This document shows, one piece after another, positions 1 through 6,945 of a DNA stretch of 11,546 nucleotides (position 1 is the first letter of the stretch; the number at the start of each line of letters is the position of its first letter). Source of the stretch: Candidatus Acidiferrales bacterium (lineage in GTDB: Bacteria > Acidobacteriota > Terriglobia > Acidoferrales > UBA7541); the NCBI GenBank assembly GCA_030043155.1, contig JASHYE010000355.1, forward strand, positions 1-11,546, written 5' to 3'. The notes below the pieces were generated by a model. That model saw only the letters and a program-made list of their open reading frames with translations. It did not search any database and was not told where the DNA came from. Position numbers and translations under genes: made by a program.

Positions 1-2165
1 TCGAGAATTTCGCCCTTCACGTCCACCGTGATTTTGCGCGAGAGGTCGCCGCTGGCCACAGCCGTCGTCACCTCGGCGATGTTGCGAACCTGACCAGTCA
101 GGTTTCCGGCCATGGAATTTACGGAGTCGGTCAAATCCTTCCACGTGCCCGCGACGCCCGGCACGTCGGCCTGTCCTCCCAACCGTCCTTCCGTGCCGAC
201 TTCGCGCGCCACGCGCGTCACTTCCCCCGCGAACGCGTTCAACTGGTCCACCATCGTGTTGATGGTGTCTTTCAATTCGAGAATTTCCCCCTTCACGTCC
301 ACGGTGATTTTGCGCGAGAGGTCGCCGCTGGCCACAGCCGTCGTCACCTCGGCGATGTTGCGAACCTGACCAGTCAGGTTTCCGGCCATGGAATTTACGG
401 AGTCGGTCAAATCCTTCCACGTGCCCGCGACGCCCGGCACGTCGGCTTGTCCTCCCAACCGTCCTTCCGTGCCAACTTCGCGCGCCACGCGCGTCACTTC
501 GGCGGCAAACGAGCGCAACTGATCCACCATGGTGTTGATGGTTTCTTTCAGCAGCAGGATTTCGCCGCGCACGTCCACGGTGATTTTCTTCGAGAGGTCG
601 CCGGTGGCAATTGCCGTCGAAACTTCCGCAATGTTGCGGACTTGCGCGGTCAAGTTGCTGGCCATGGAATTGACAGAGTCAGTGAGGTCTTTCCACGTGC
701 CGGCGATGCCCGGAACGAGAGCCTGTCCGCCGAGTTTGCCATCTGTGCCCACTTCGCGCGCCACGCGCGTCACTTCGGATGCGAAGGCGCGCAACAGGTC
801 CACCATCGTGTTGAGGGTGTCTTTCAGCTCGAGAATTTCGCCCTTCACATCCACTGTGATTTTGCGCGACAGGTCGCCGCGCGCCACGGCGGTAGCCACT
901 TCCGCAATGTTTCGGACTTGGCCGGTGAGGTTGCTGGCCATGAAGTTGACCGAGTCGGTGAGGTCCTTCCATGTTCCGGCAACGCCAGGAACTACGGCCT
1001 GACCGCCGAGCTTGCCTTCCGTGCCCACTTCACGCGCCACGCGCGTCACTTCCCCTGCGAAAGCATTCAGCTGATCAACCATGGTGTTGATGGTGTTTTT
1101 CAGCTCGAGAATTTCGCCCTTCACGTCCACGGTGATTTTGCGCGACAGGTCGCCGCGCGCGACCGCAGTCGTGACTTCGGCAATGTTTCGAACTTGGCCG
1201 GTGAGGTTGCCGGCCATCGAGTTGACAGAGTCGGTAAGGTCTTTCCACGTGCCAGCGACGCCCGGGACGTTGGCCTGGCCTCCCAGGCGGCCCTCCGTGC
1301 CGACTTCGCGCGCCACGCGCGTCACTTCACCAGCGAACCGGTTCAGCTGATCCACCATGGTGTTAAGCGTTTCCTTCAGCTGGAGGATCTCCCCGCGAAC
1401 GTCGACGGTAATTTTTCGCGAAAGATCGCCGGTCGCGATAGCTGTGGCGACCTCAGCGATATTGCGCACCTGGCCGGTCAGGTTGCTGGCCATGAAGTTC
1501 ACGTTGTCGGTCAAATCTTTCCAAGTGCCGGCAACTCCGGGCACGTTGGCCTGACCGCCAAGACGTCCCTCTGTGCCGACTTCGCGCGCCACGCGCGTCA
1601 CTTCGCCGGCGAAAGCGTTGAGCTGGTCGACCATCGTGTTGATGGTGTCTTTCAACTGATAAATCTCGCCCTTCACGTCGACGGTGATTTTCCGCGACAG
1701 GTCGCCGCGGGCGACAGCGGTGGTAACTTCGGCGATGTTCCGGACCTGAGCGGTAAGGTTGCCCGCCATGGCGTTCACGGAATCGGTCAAATCCTTCCAA
1801 GTGCCTGCGACGCCAGGAACGACGGCCTGGCCGCCGAGTTTGCCATCCGTGCCAACCTCGCGCGCCACGCGCGTCACTTCGGAAGCGAAGGAGCGCAACT
1901 GATCCACCATGGTGTTGATCGCTTCCTTCAACTGCAGAATCTCGCCGCGAACGTCGACTGTGATTTTCTTCGAGAGGTCGCCGGTAGCGATGGCGGTGGC
2001 CACTTCGGCGATGTTGCGGACTTGACCAGTGAGATTGCTGGCCATGGAGTTCACCGAATCGGTCAGATCCTTCCACGTACCGGCTACGCCAGGGACTACG
2101 GCCTGGCCGCCGAGTTTGCCATCCGTGCCAACTTCGCGCGCCACGCGCGTCACTTCAGCGGTGAA
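1..2165 (-). repeat. Tandem array of 276-bp HAMP-encoding units
   Basis: The conserved string CGCGCCACGCGCGTCAC occurs at 205, 481, 757, 1033, 1309, 1585, 1861 and 2137 on the plus strand (one copy has A instead of T just before it), always exactly 276 bp apart. In protein terms the units are residues 173-264, 265-356, 357-448, 449-540, 541-632, 633-724, 725-816 and 817 onward. No unit has gained or lost a codon. Two flavours occur: units 1, 3 and 6 carry ATGDLS and VRGEI, while units 2, 4, 5, 7 and 8 carry VARGDLS or VASGDLS and VKGEI. The array continues past the left edge. Confidence 0.95.
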
Positions 2166-2681
2166 AACGCTCAACTGCTGAATCATCGTATTGACGATCA
2201 TCGCCGAGCGCAGGAACTCGCCTTCGAGCGGCCGCCCTGCAACGTCCAGGCGCACAGTTTCCGCCAGATTGCCCTGCGCGACGGCGGCAATGGCGCGCGT
2301 CATCTCATTTGTAGGCCGCAGCAGGTCTTCGATGAGGGAGTTAACGGACACTTCCATCTCGCCCCATGCGCCATGCGAGCCGCGGAATTTGGCGTGCTCG
2401 CGCGTCCTGCCTTCTTTTCCGACGGCCTGGCCAACGCGCTTTAATTCCTGAGCCATCTGCTGGTTGGTAGAGACGATCTCGTTGAAAGTGTCCGCGACTT
2501 TTCCCGGAAGCTGGGTCCAGGAACCGGGAAGGCGGGCCGAGAAATCTCCGTCCCGCATGCTCTGCAGTGCGCTGAGAATCAGACCCAGATCGCCTTCTTG
2601 CGGATGGCCATTCGCTTTGGACGCGGTCTTTGAAAGTTGAGCTGCTTTTGCCGCCATCGGGCTGGATTCAGTTCGACTCAT
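1..2681 (-). CDS. Poly-HAMP sensor protein, N-terminal part (probable large hybrid histidine kinase, runs off the left edge)
   Basis: The frame is open from an ATG at 2681 to the left edge, giving 893 residues without a stop. GGAG at 2688-2691 lies 6 nt before the ATG. The N terminus has no signal peptide or membrane segment, so the protein should be cytosolic. Residues about 30-172 are degenerate HAMP-like helices (for example [10 protein letters not shown]). From residue 173 there are eight 92-residue units (the last incomplete), each with [34 protein letters not shown](R/K)KITVDV(K/R)GEI and NTMVD. Each unit is long enough for two HAMP modules, one canonical and one divergent. The same 92-residue spacing is known from fungal group III (Nik1/Os-1) kinases and their bacterial relatives, where HAMP arrays precede GAF, HisKA, HATPase and often receiver domains. 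The kinase domains would lie outside the window, so the kinase call is inference. It follows a receiver gene by 17 bp and is probably co-transcribed with it. Confidence 0.87.
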   Translation of the reverse strand, partial: MSRTESSPMAAKAAQLSKTASKANGHPQEGDLGLILSALQSMRDGDFSARLPGSWTQLPGKVADTFNEIVSTNQQMAQELKRVGQAVGKEGRTREHAKFRGSHGAWGEMEVSVNSLIEDLLRPTNEMTRAIAAVAQGNLAETVRLDVAGRPLEGEFLRSAMIVNTMIQQLSVFTAEVTRVAREVGTDGKLGGQAVVPGVAGTWKDLTDSVNSMASNLTGQVRNIAEVATAIATGDLSKKITVDVRGEILQLKEAINTMVDQLRSFASEVTRVAREVGTDGKLGGQAVVPGVAGTWKDLTDSVNAMAGNLTAQVRNIAEVTTAVARGDLSRKITVDVKGEIYQLKDTINTMVDQLNAFAGEVTRVAREVGTEGRLGGQANVPGVAGTWKDLTDNVNFMASNLTGQVRNIAEVATAIATGDLSRKITVDVRGEILQLKETLNTMVDQLNRFAGEVTRVAREVGTEGRLGGQANVPGVAGTWKDLTDSVNSMAGNLTGQVRNIAEVTTAVARGDLSRKITVDVKGEILELKNTINTMVDQLNAFAGEVTRVAREVGTEGKLGGQAVVPGVAGTWKDLTDSVNFMASNLTGQVRNIAEVATAVARGDLSRKITVDVKGEILELKDTLNTMVDLLRAFASEVTRVAREVGTDGKLGGQALVPGIAGTWKDLTDSVNSMASNLTAQVRNIAEVSTAIATGDLSKKITVDVRGEILLLKETINTMVDQLRSFAAEVTRVAREVGTEGRLGGQADVPGVAGTWKDLTDSVNSMAGNLTGQVRNIAEVTTAVASGDLSRKITVDVKGEILELKDTINTMVDQLNAFAGEVTRVAREVGTEGRLGGQADVPGVAGTWKDLTDSVNSMAGNLTGQVRNIAEVTTAVASGDLSRKITVDVKGEIL

Positions 2682-2698
2682 AGAAATCTCCAGAACAA

Positions 2699-3148
2699 CT
2701 ACTTGGCTTCAGACTTTGCTGCGGGCGTAGGGTTGAACTGGCCCTCACCACCGTTTCCCCCGTTCCACGAGAACGGCTTGCCCTGGAGAACTGCTGCCAG
2801 AGCGCTGAAGAGCGAGCGGGCTACTTGCGATTTCGTTACATAGGCGCTCGCGCCGGCCTCAAGAGCTGCGGAGAGCATTTGCGCGGAATCGTGCTGACTG
2901 AGGATTACAATTTTAGTGTCGGCTCGTTCATTGCGGATTAGGCGGGCAGCTTGGAGCCCGTCCATCTGGGGCATGCTTACGTCCATCACGATAATGTCCG
3001 GCCGCAATTCCTTGGCTCTCTCGACTGCCTCCAAGCCGTTTATGCACTCGCCGACAATATCGAATTCGCTGCGCGATTCGAGAAGGGAGCGAAGGCCCCT
3101 TCGAAAAATTTCATGGTCATCCACTATCAGAATGCGGGTGTGATCCAT
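2699..3148 (-). CDS. Single-domain response regulator (receiver only)
   Basis: A 149-residue CheY-like receiver. Visible residues are the acidic pair D10-D11 ([10 protein letters not shown]), the phospho-acceptor D56 ([14 protein letters not shown]), S84 in the Thr/Ser position and K106 (YVTKSQ). The opening [15 protein letters not shown] is typical of NarL/LuxR-type receivers, but no helix-turn-helix follows. Instead the protein ends in a short Gly-rich, charged tail (about residues 129-149). It is therefore likely to signal by protein contact or act in a phosphorelay rather than bind DNA. The ATG at 3148 has an in-frame TGA two codons upstream, so the start cannot lie further out. Its stop is 17 bp before the poly-HAMP gene, which is the obvious partner. 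I see no convincing promoter in 3149-3353. Confidence 0.9.
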   Translation of the reverse strand: MDHTRILIVDDHEIFRRGLRSLLESRSEFDIVGECINGLEAVERAKELRPDIIVMDVSMPQMDGLQAARLIRNERADTKIVILSQHDSAQMLSAALEAGASAYVTKSQVARSLFSALAAVLQGKPFSWNGGNGGEGQFNPTPAAKSEAK

Positions 3149-3353
3149 CCCTCACCGGCAGCAGGGTAGAAATCTGCAACAGCACTGCTACATGTGTTGT
3201 CACGCAGACTAAAGCGCAAGTGACGCCTCGAAAGTTCTATAGGAAAAGCAGGAGAAGCGCTATACGGGAAAACCCTTAGCTTGCCGGCGGGAAAGTACTT
3301 ACAAGAAAGCTTGACAGGCGTAAACCTTGTTCCTGCTTTAGATTACGGGCGCT

Positions 3354-5186
3354 TCACCCTATGCTTAATTCGGGGTGGCGTAACTGAAACTTCGTCGAAC
3401 TCTGATATCCGCGGGCAAGGCAAAGCAACCTGGCCTCACCGTATAGCTGGCCCAGAAAAGTAAGGCTGACGGGCGTATTGGGACCGCCATAGTTCCCGAC
3501 CATTCCGTCAGGACCCTTGCGGGCTGGAGGAGCATCATCTCCGCGGAATCCGTTCGGCAAAATGAGGGCGGGATGGCCGGTCAGATTGGTGACGGTGAGT
3601 TGCTCGCCGTTTGTCGGCGCGACGATGACGTCATAGCCTTCTATCGCCTTCGCTACCCCCTGCATTGCCAAGAACTTGGCGCGGTTTGCCTGGACGTATT
3701 CGACAGCCGGGACAAAACGCGCCGAGCGGAACGTATTCGGCCATCCCCCCGGGCCTTGTTCGACCATCAGCTTGTCGCGACCGGAGCGGGTTAGCTCATC
3801 GAATGCTGCGGCCGCTTCAACGTTCAGGATGGTCACCATCGGCTGATAAGGCATTTTAGGGAACTCCACAGGCGTCATTTTCACGCCCATTCTGCCCAGT
3901 TCCGCAAGAGCCGCATCGTTGAATTTCTGGTCATATTCCGCCGCGGCGATGAATTGCTCTTTTTCGGCATCGGTGATTCCGCGGAAATTCTTTACGCGCT
4001 CTTCCAGGGCGGCGCGGTCGAACTTGAATTCGGATTCGAGGAAGCCAACGCGAAACTTGCGCCAATCCTGCTGCGAATCCCAATTGAAAGCGGCGGGCTG
4101 AACAGAGCGGTCTTGGCCGTCGGGACCCTGAATCACCTCGAGCACGAGCGCACAGTCTTCGACGGCGCGGCAAATGGGCCCGAGCTTGTCCTGGCTCCAG
4201 GAAAGCGCCATCGCGCCCGTGCGTGGCACGTGTCCAAAAGTCGGGCGCAGGCCCGTGCAGCCGCATCGCGTGCTCGGAGACGAAATTGATCCGAGCGTCT
4301 CGGAGCCAATCGCAAATCCTACGCAGCCTGCAGCCGTTGCGGAAGCAGGGCCGGCGGAGGAGCCGCTGGAACCCTGATCGGGGTTCCATGGATTGCGCGT
4401 CACGCCACCGAACCAATGATCGCCTTCCGCGAGAGCGCCGAGCGTAAGCTTCGCAAGCAACACTGCGCCCGCTGCATCCAAGCGCTTTACGACTGTTGCG
4501 TCGTCGTCGATCATTTGGTCTTTGTACGGAGCAGCGCCCCATGTGGTTGGATATCCCTTGACGGCGAGTAGGTCCTTCGCGCCCCAAGGAATGCCGTGCA
4601 GAGGCCCGCGATATTTCCCCGCTGCAATGTCGCGATCGGCTTCGCGAGCTTGCGCCAGAGCACGATCCTCGGTGAGCGTGATATAGAAAAGCAGCAGGGG
4701 GTTATAGCGTTTCAGGCGCGCCAGATACATTTGCGTCAAATTCGTCGAAGAAATTTTGTGTGACCGCAGCAGGTCGGCCAATTCGCGCACGGTGGCGAAT
4801 GCCACATCTTCGATGTGTTTTGGAACGGCGCGACTCGGAAGCGAGGGTGACATCCGCATCGGACGCTTGGTTTTTTCAAATTTCGCGTCGCCCGAGACCA
4901 GCGGATCAAAAATCATTGCGGGCTGCACGCCATTCTCCATGTGCAGGTTGTAAATGTCTTCGTAGCCCTTCGCTGAATCCTGCAAATTGCGCAGCATCAT
5001 TTCGCGGTCTTCGTCAGGAATCGGCACGTCCGCAATCACCGCGGCCTGGCTGATCATATCCACAGTGATTTTCTTCGGCTCGCCCTCGGCCATAGCCCAG
5101 AGCACGCCGGGGAAAAGCGTTCCGGCAAGACCGAGCTTGGAACAGGCGCTGAGAAAGCTGCGTCGATCAGTTGCGGGTATCTGCAT
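3354..5186 (-). CDS. Tat-exported amidase (amidase signature family)
   Basis: A 610-residue amidase-signature enzyme, a Ser-cisSer-Lys hydrolase of amide bonds whose substrate cannot be read from sequence. The N terminus MQIPATDRRSFLSAC followed by a hydrophobic stretch is a twin-arginine signal (R8-R9), so the enzyme should be exported folded. The catalytic Lys is K204 (GIPWGAKDLL), the cis-Ser is S273 in QGSSGSSAG, and the nucleophile is S300 in ETLGSIS. About 100 residues of extra N-terminal sequence precede the amidase core. I chose the ATG at 5186 because GAGG at 5194-5197 lies 7 nt upstream and the Tat signal then starts normally. A TTG at 5219 would add 11 residues but has no Shine-Dalgarno. 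No gatB or gatC is present, so it is unlikely to be the GatA subunit. The Arg that often follows the nucleophile motif (SIR) is Ser here. Confidence 0.88.
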   Translation of the reverse strand: MQIPATDRRSFLSACSKLGLAGTLFPGVLWAMAEGEPKKITVDMISQAAVIADVPIPDEDREMMLRNLQDSAKGYEDIYNLHMENGVQPAMIFDPLVSGDAKFEKTKRPMRMSPSLPSRAVPKHIEDVAFATVRELADLLRSHKISSTNLTQMYLARLKRYNPLLLFYITLTEDRALAQAREADRDIAAGKYRGPLHGIPWGAKDLLAVKGYPTTWGAAPYKDQMIDDDATVVKRLDAAGAVLLAKLTLGALAEGDHWFGGVTRNPWNPDQGSSGSSAGPASATAAGCVGFAIGSETLGSISSPSTRCGCTGLRPTFGHVPRTGAMALSWSQDKLGPICRAVEDCALVLEVIQGPDGQDRSVQPAAFNWDSQQDWRKFRVGFLESEFKFDRAALEERVKNFRGITDAEKEQFIAAAEYDQKFNDAALAELGRMGVKMTPVEFPKMPYQPMVTILNVEAAAAFDELTRSGRDKLMVEQGPGGWPNTFRSARFVPAVEYVQANRAKFLAMQGVAKAIEGYDVIVAPTNGEQLTVTNLTGHPALILPNGFRGDDAPPARKGPDGMVGNYGGPNTPVSLTFLGQLYGEARLLCLARGYQSSTKFQLRHPELSIG

Positions 5187-5252
5187 CGGCTGGCCTCGGC
5201 GAGATCGCTGTGCGTTCAAAGCTGCGCGAATTGCTCGATGATCTCAGCGCGC

Positions 5253-5281
5253 ATTTTCCAATCCCACACGCCGGGAGTCAA
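5253..5281 (-). promoter_or_regulatory. Candidate sigma-70 promoter for the amidase gene
   Basis: On the minus strand TTGACT (5276-5281, 5 of 6 matches to the -35 consensus) is followed by a 17-bp spacer and GAAAAT (5253-5258, 4 of 6 matches to -10). Transcription would start near 5246, about 60 nt before the ATG at 5186. The gap between the Ig-like gene stop and this amidase is 165 bp, enough for separate transcription. Confidence 0.45.
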
Positions 5282-5351
5282 GAAAAACGCTGCACAACAT
5301 TGCCTTGCTACGGCCTAGGAAATGTTTATTGAACTTCGTGTTGCACATCGT

Positions 5352-5792
5352 TTATTGCACTTCGATGGTCAGCGTGGCGGACTTTTTTTCGCCCTTATCA
5401 TTAATGGCCGTGAGCGTATATGTCGTGGTCTTCTTTGGTTCAGTGGCGATGCAGCGGTTGAGCGAGACCCAGGTGGCTTCCGGCAATTTCGGCGTGATAT
5501 CCACGGTCTTCGCGTTGGATACACCGTAGCAAATTTCAGTGGAATCGCCGCGATGAATCGCGCCCGGGGCGGCGTAAAAATTCATAATTTCAAAGCTGCT
5601 TCCGCCCATCGCCTCCGCCACTTCGCGCGCGTGCTCACGCTGTTTCTCTGCTGCTTTGGCTGCGATGTCCTGGTTTTCCTGCCAGCGCGAATAAAAAATC
5701 CCGCCAACAATCAGCGCGGCAATCACCACGATAATCCATGAAAACCTGAGCACATTTTTCAGATTAGCTTTATCTTCTGAGCTGTCCGACAT
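5352..5792 (-). CDS. Small membrane-anchored protein with an Ig-like outer domain
   Basis: A 146-residue protein of unknown function. Residues 1-13 are charged and probably cytosolic. Residues about 15-35 form one membrane helix (FSWIIVVIAALIVGGIFY), and residues 38-61 look like a charged, Ala/Glu/Lys-rich helical stalk. Residues about 67-146 have the alternating pattern of an Ig-like beta-sandwich, with a TTTYTLTA strand near the end. Cysteines C88 (EICYGVSN) and C114 (NRCIAT) are well placed for a disulfide in the envelope. Similar domains occur in acidobacterial envelope proteins, though I cannot name a family. The start is well supported, with AGGAG upstream of the ATG at 5792 at 8 nt spacing. 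It follows the sugar kinase gene by 49 bp and may be read with it. Confidence 0.8.
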   Translation of the reverse strand: MSDSSEDKANLKNVLRFSWIIVVIAALIVGGIFYSRWQENQDIAAKAAEKQREHAREVAEAMGGSSFEIMNFYAAPGAIHRGDSTEICYGVSNAKTVDITPKLPEATWVSLNRCIATEPKKTTTYTLTAINDKGEKKSATLTIEVQ

Positions 5793-5807
5793 CTGCCGCT
5801 CTCCTGC

Positions 5808-5851
5808 CGGGACTTACGTGTCGCGTGAACCTGAAATGTACCTAAGTCCCG
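5808..5851 (-). promoter_or_regulatory. 9-bp perfect inverted repeat next to the Ig-like gene's ribosome binding site
   Basis: CGGGACTTA (5808-5816) and TAAGTCCCG (5843-5851) are perfect inverted copies separated by 26 bases. In the minus-strand transcript the first arm overlaps the end of the sugar kinase gene, including its TAG stop. The second arm directly abuts GCAGGAG (5801-5807), the Shine-Dalgarno of the Ig-like gene. No T run follows, so this is not a standard intrinsic terminator. It could be an intercistronic hairpin affecting translation or RNA processing. Confidence 0.5.
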
Positions 5852-6597
5852 CGTGCATCTTCACTGATATTTGATGCCCGTGGGACGGGCTTCGTGCGCA
5901 CAGGAATTTTTGCCTGCTCGCCTTCCCAAAGACGAAATCCTCCGCGGAATGCGTTTGCGTTATCTCCGAGCTCGGCGCCGTTAGGCAGCTTTTTCAGTTT
6001 TTTTGCGTTGCCGCCGCCGATAACCACGTAATCCGGTTCGAGCGCCGCTTGCAAACACTTCACAATCTCCGTCACGTGGCGCCGCCATTTCTTCTTGCCT
6101 GAATGCTCGAGGCCGCGCAGCCCAATGTAATCTTCGTACGTCTTCCCTTTTTTATACGGCAAGTGCGCCAGCTCCATTGGTTGAACAATCCCATCAACCA
6201 CCATTGCCGAGCCTAATCCGGTGCCAAGGCCAAGAAAAAGCATCCGTCCGCCGCGGTAACTGCCGAGCGCCTGCATTGCTGCGTCGTTAACGATCTTCAC
6301 GGGGCGGTCAAAAGCCTTGCCGAAATTAAATCCCACCCAGCCACCACCCAGGTTCACTGGTTCATGCAGCGGTCTTCCCAAAACCACAGGACCAGGATAG
6401 CCCATCGAAACAACGTCATACTTCCAGCCTTTGGTCATGCTCTTCACGTCTTGAACCATCTTCGCAGGAGTCATATTCGGCCCCGAAACCATCTTTCGCG
6501 GTGTGCGCTGGCCGCTGGCCAGCACCTTGACGTGCGAGCCTCCGACATCGATGACCAGAATTTCCCGCCCTGCCTTTCGTTCTTTTGCCTCTTTCAT
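5842..6597 (-). CDS. ROK-type sugar kinase, polyphosphate glucokinase-like
   Basis: A 251-residue sugar kinase of the ASKHA/ROK fold. Phosphate-1 motif: VIDVGGSHVKV (D17, G19-G20). The catalytic base is D105 in VNDAAMQALG, phosphate-2 is FLGLGTGLGSA (residues 121-131), and the adenosine motif is YVVIGGGNAKK (190-200). E142 and H145 (MELAHL) match the sugar-binding ExGH region. The ROK zinc motif CxCGxxGC is absent, and NLGGGWVGF plus the short length resemble polyphosphate/ATP glucokinases. The nearby CHAD and Ppx genes support that reading, but phosphoryl donor and sugar are inferred. I placed the start at the ATG at 6597. An ATG at 6711 would add 38 residues of non-conserved sequence ahead of the first beta strand. 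A single-substrate ATP glucokinase is the main alternative. Confidence 0.75.
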   Translation of the reverse strand: MKEAKERKAGREILVIDVGGSHVKVLASGQRTPRKMVSGPNMTPAKMVQDVKSMTKGWKYDVVSMGYPGPVVLGRPLHEPVNLGGGWVGFNFGKAFDRPVKIVNDAAMQALGSYRGGRMLFLGLGTGLGSAMVVDGIVQPMELAHLPYKKGKTYEDYIGLRGLEHSGKKKWRRHVTEIVKCLQAALEPDYVVIGGGNAKKLKKLPNGAELGDNANAFRGGFRLWEGEQAKIPVRTKPVPRASNISEDARGT

Positions 6598-6945
6598 TAA
6601 AGGTTTCCGCCCCCTTTGAGCATGCGAACCTGAGAAACCGAAGGGGAAATTATGAACCCGCAATCCCCGCCGGAAAAGGCGTTTCGGCTGGTCGGCAGAG
6701 CCCGCTACCATTCCCAGGCGCGTTATGCTAGGGTATCCGCCAGCCTTCGATCATCCTTATCTTGCAGGGAAAATCGATCGAAAGCCGCGACTCCCCTGGG
6801 GCAAGTTTGGGTCGTCTGCCGATCGGAACTTCAGCGCGAATTCTAAAGGGACAATTGACTATTGTTATGCGGGCTACTCTAAACTATTGAAAAGGCCGGG
6901 CATACCCATTTCGTGGACCACTCAGGAATATTAGAAGAATACGCG
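6598..6945. other. Divergent intergenic region between the sugar kinase and CHAD genes
   Basis: These 348 bp separate two divergent genes and hold no convincing coding sequence. They contain the candidate CHAD promoter at 6855-6883 and a 7-bp inverted repeat, TTCGATC (6746-6752) and GATCGAA (6776-6782), with flanking GC on both sides. I found no good -35/-10 pair for the leftward sugar kinase gene. Confidence 0.6.
6855..6883 (+). promoter_or_regulatory. Candidate sigma-70 promoter for the CHAD gene
   Basis: TTGACT (6855-6860, 5 of 6 matches) is followed by a 17-bp spacer and TCTAAA (6878-6883, 4 of 6 matches). The predicted transcript would start near 6890 and leave a leader of about 55 nt before the ATG at 6946. 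Confidence 0.45.

Noticed and set aside
447..2444. Plus-strand open frame of 665 codons with its own repeats (ARHARHF, VDGVFQL)
   Set aside because: It is the exact antisense of the 276-bp HAMP units. Because the units repeat in register, one stop-free antisense frame repeats too. The minus-strand frame has clear HAMP motifs and a Shine-Dalgarno.
3311..3347. TTGACA on the plus strand as a promoter
   Set aside because: It has a perfect -35 hexamer but no -10 at 16-18 bp, and it points into the 3' end of the amidase gene with no plus-strand gene downstream.
3931..4587. Minus-strand open frame of 218 codons inside the amidase gene
   Set aside because: It lies in another frame over the conserved amidase core, is extremely Arg-rich and has no recognisable motif.
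5120..5186. Lipoprotein signal (LSAC) in the amidase
   Set aside because: The cysteine comes before the hydrophobic stretch, not after it, so the layout fits a Tat signal and not a lipobox.
6598..6711. N-terminal extension of the sugar kinase from an ATG at 6711
   Set aside because: The 38 extra residues show no family resemblance, and the ATG at 6597 gives a normal start 12 residues before the first beta strand.
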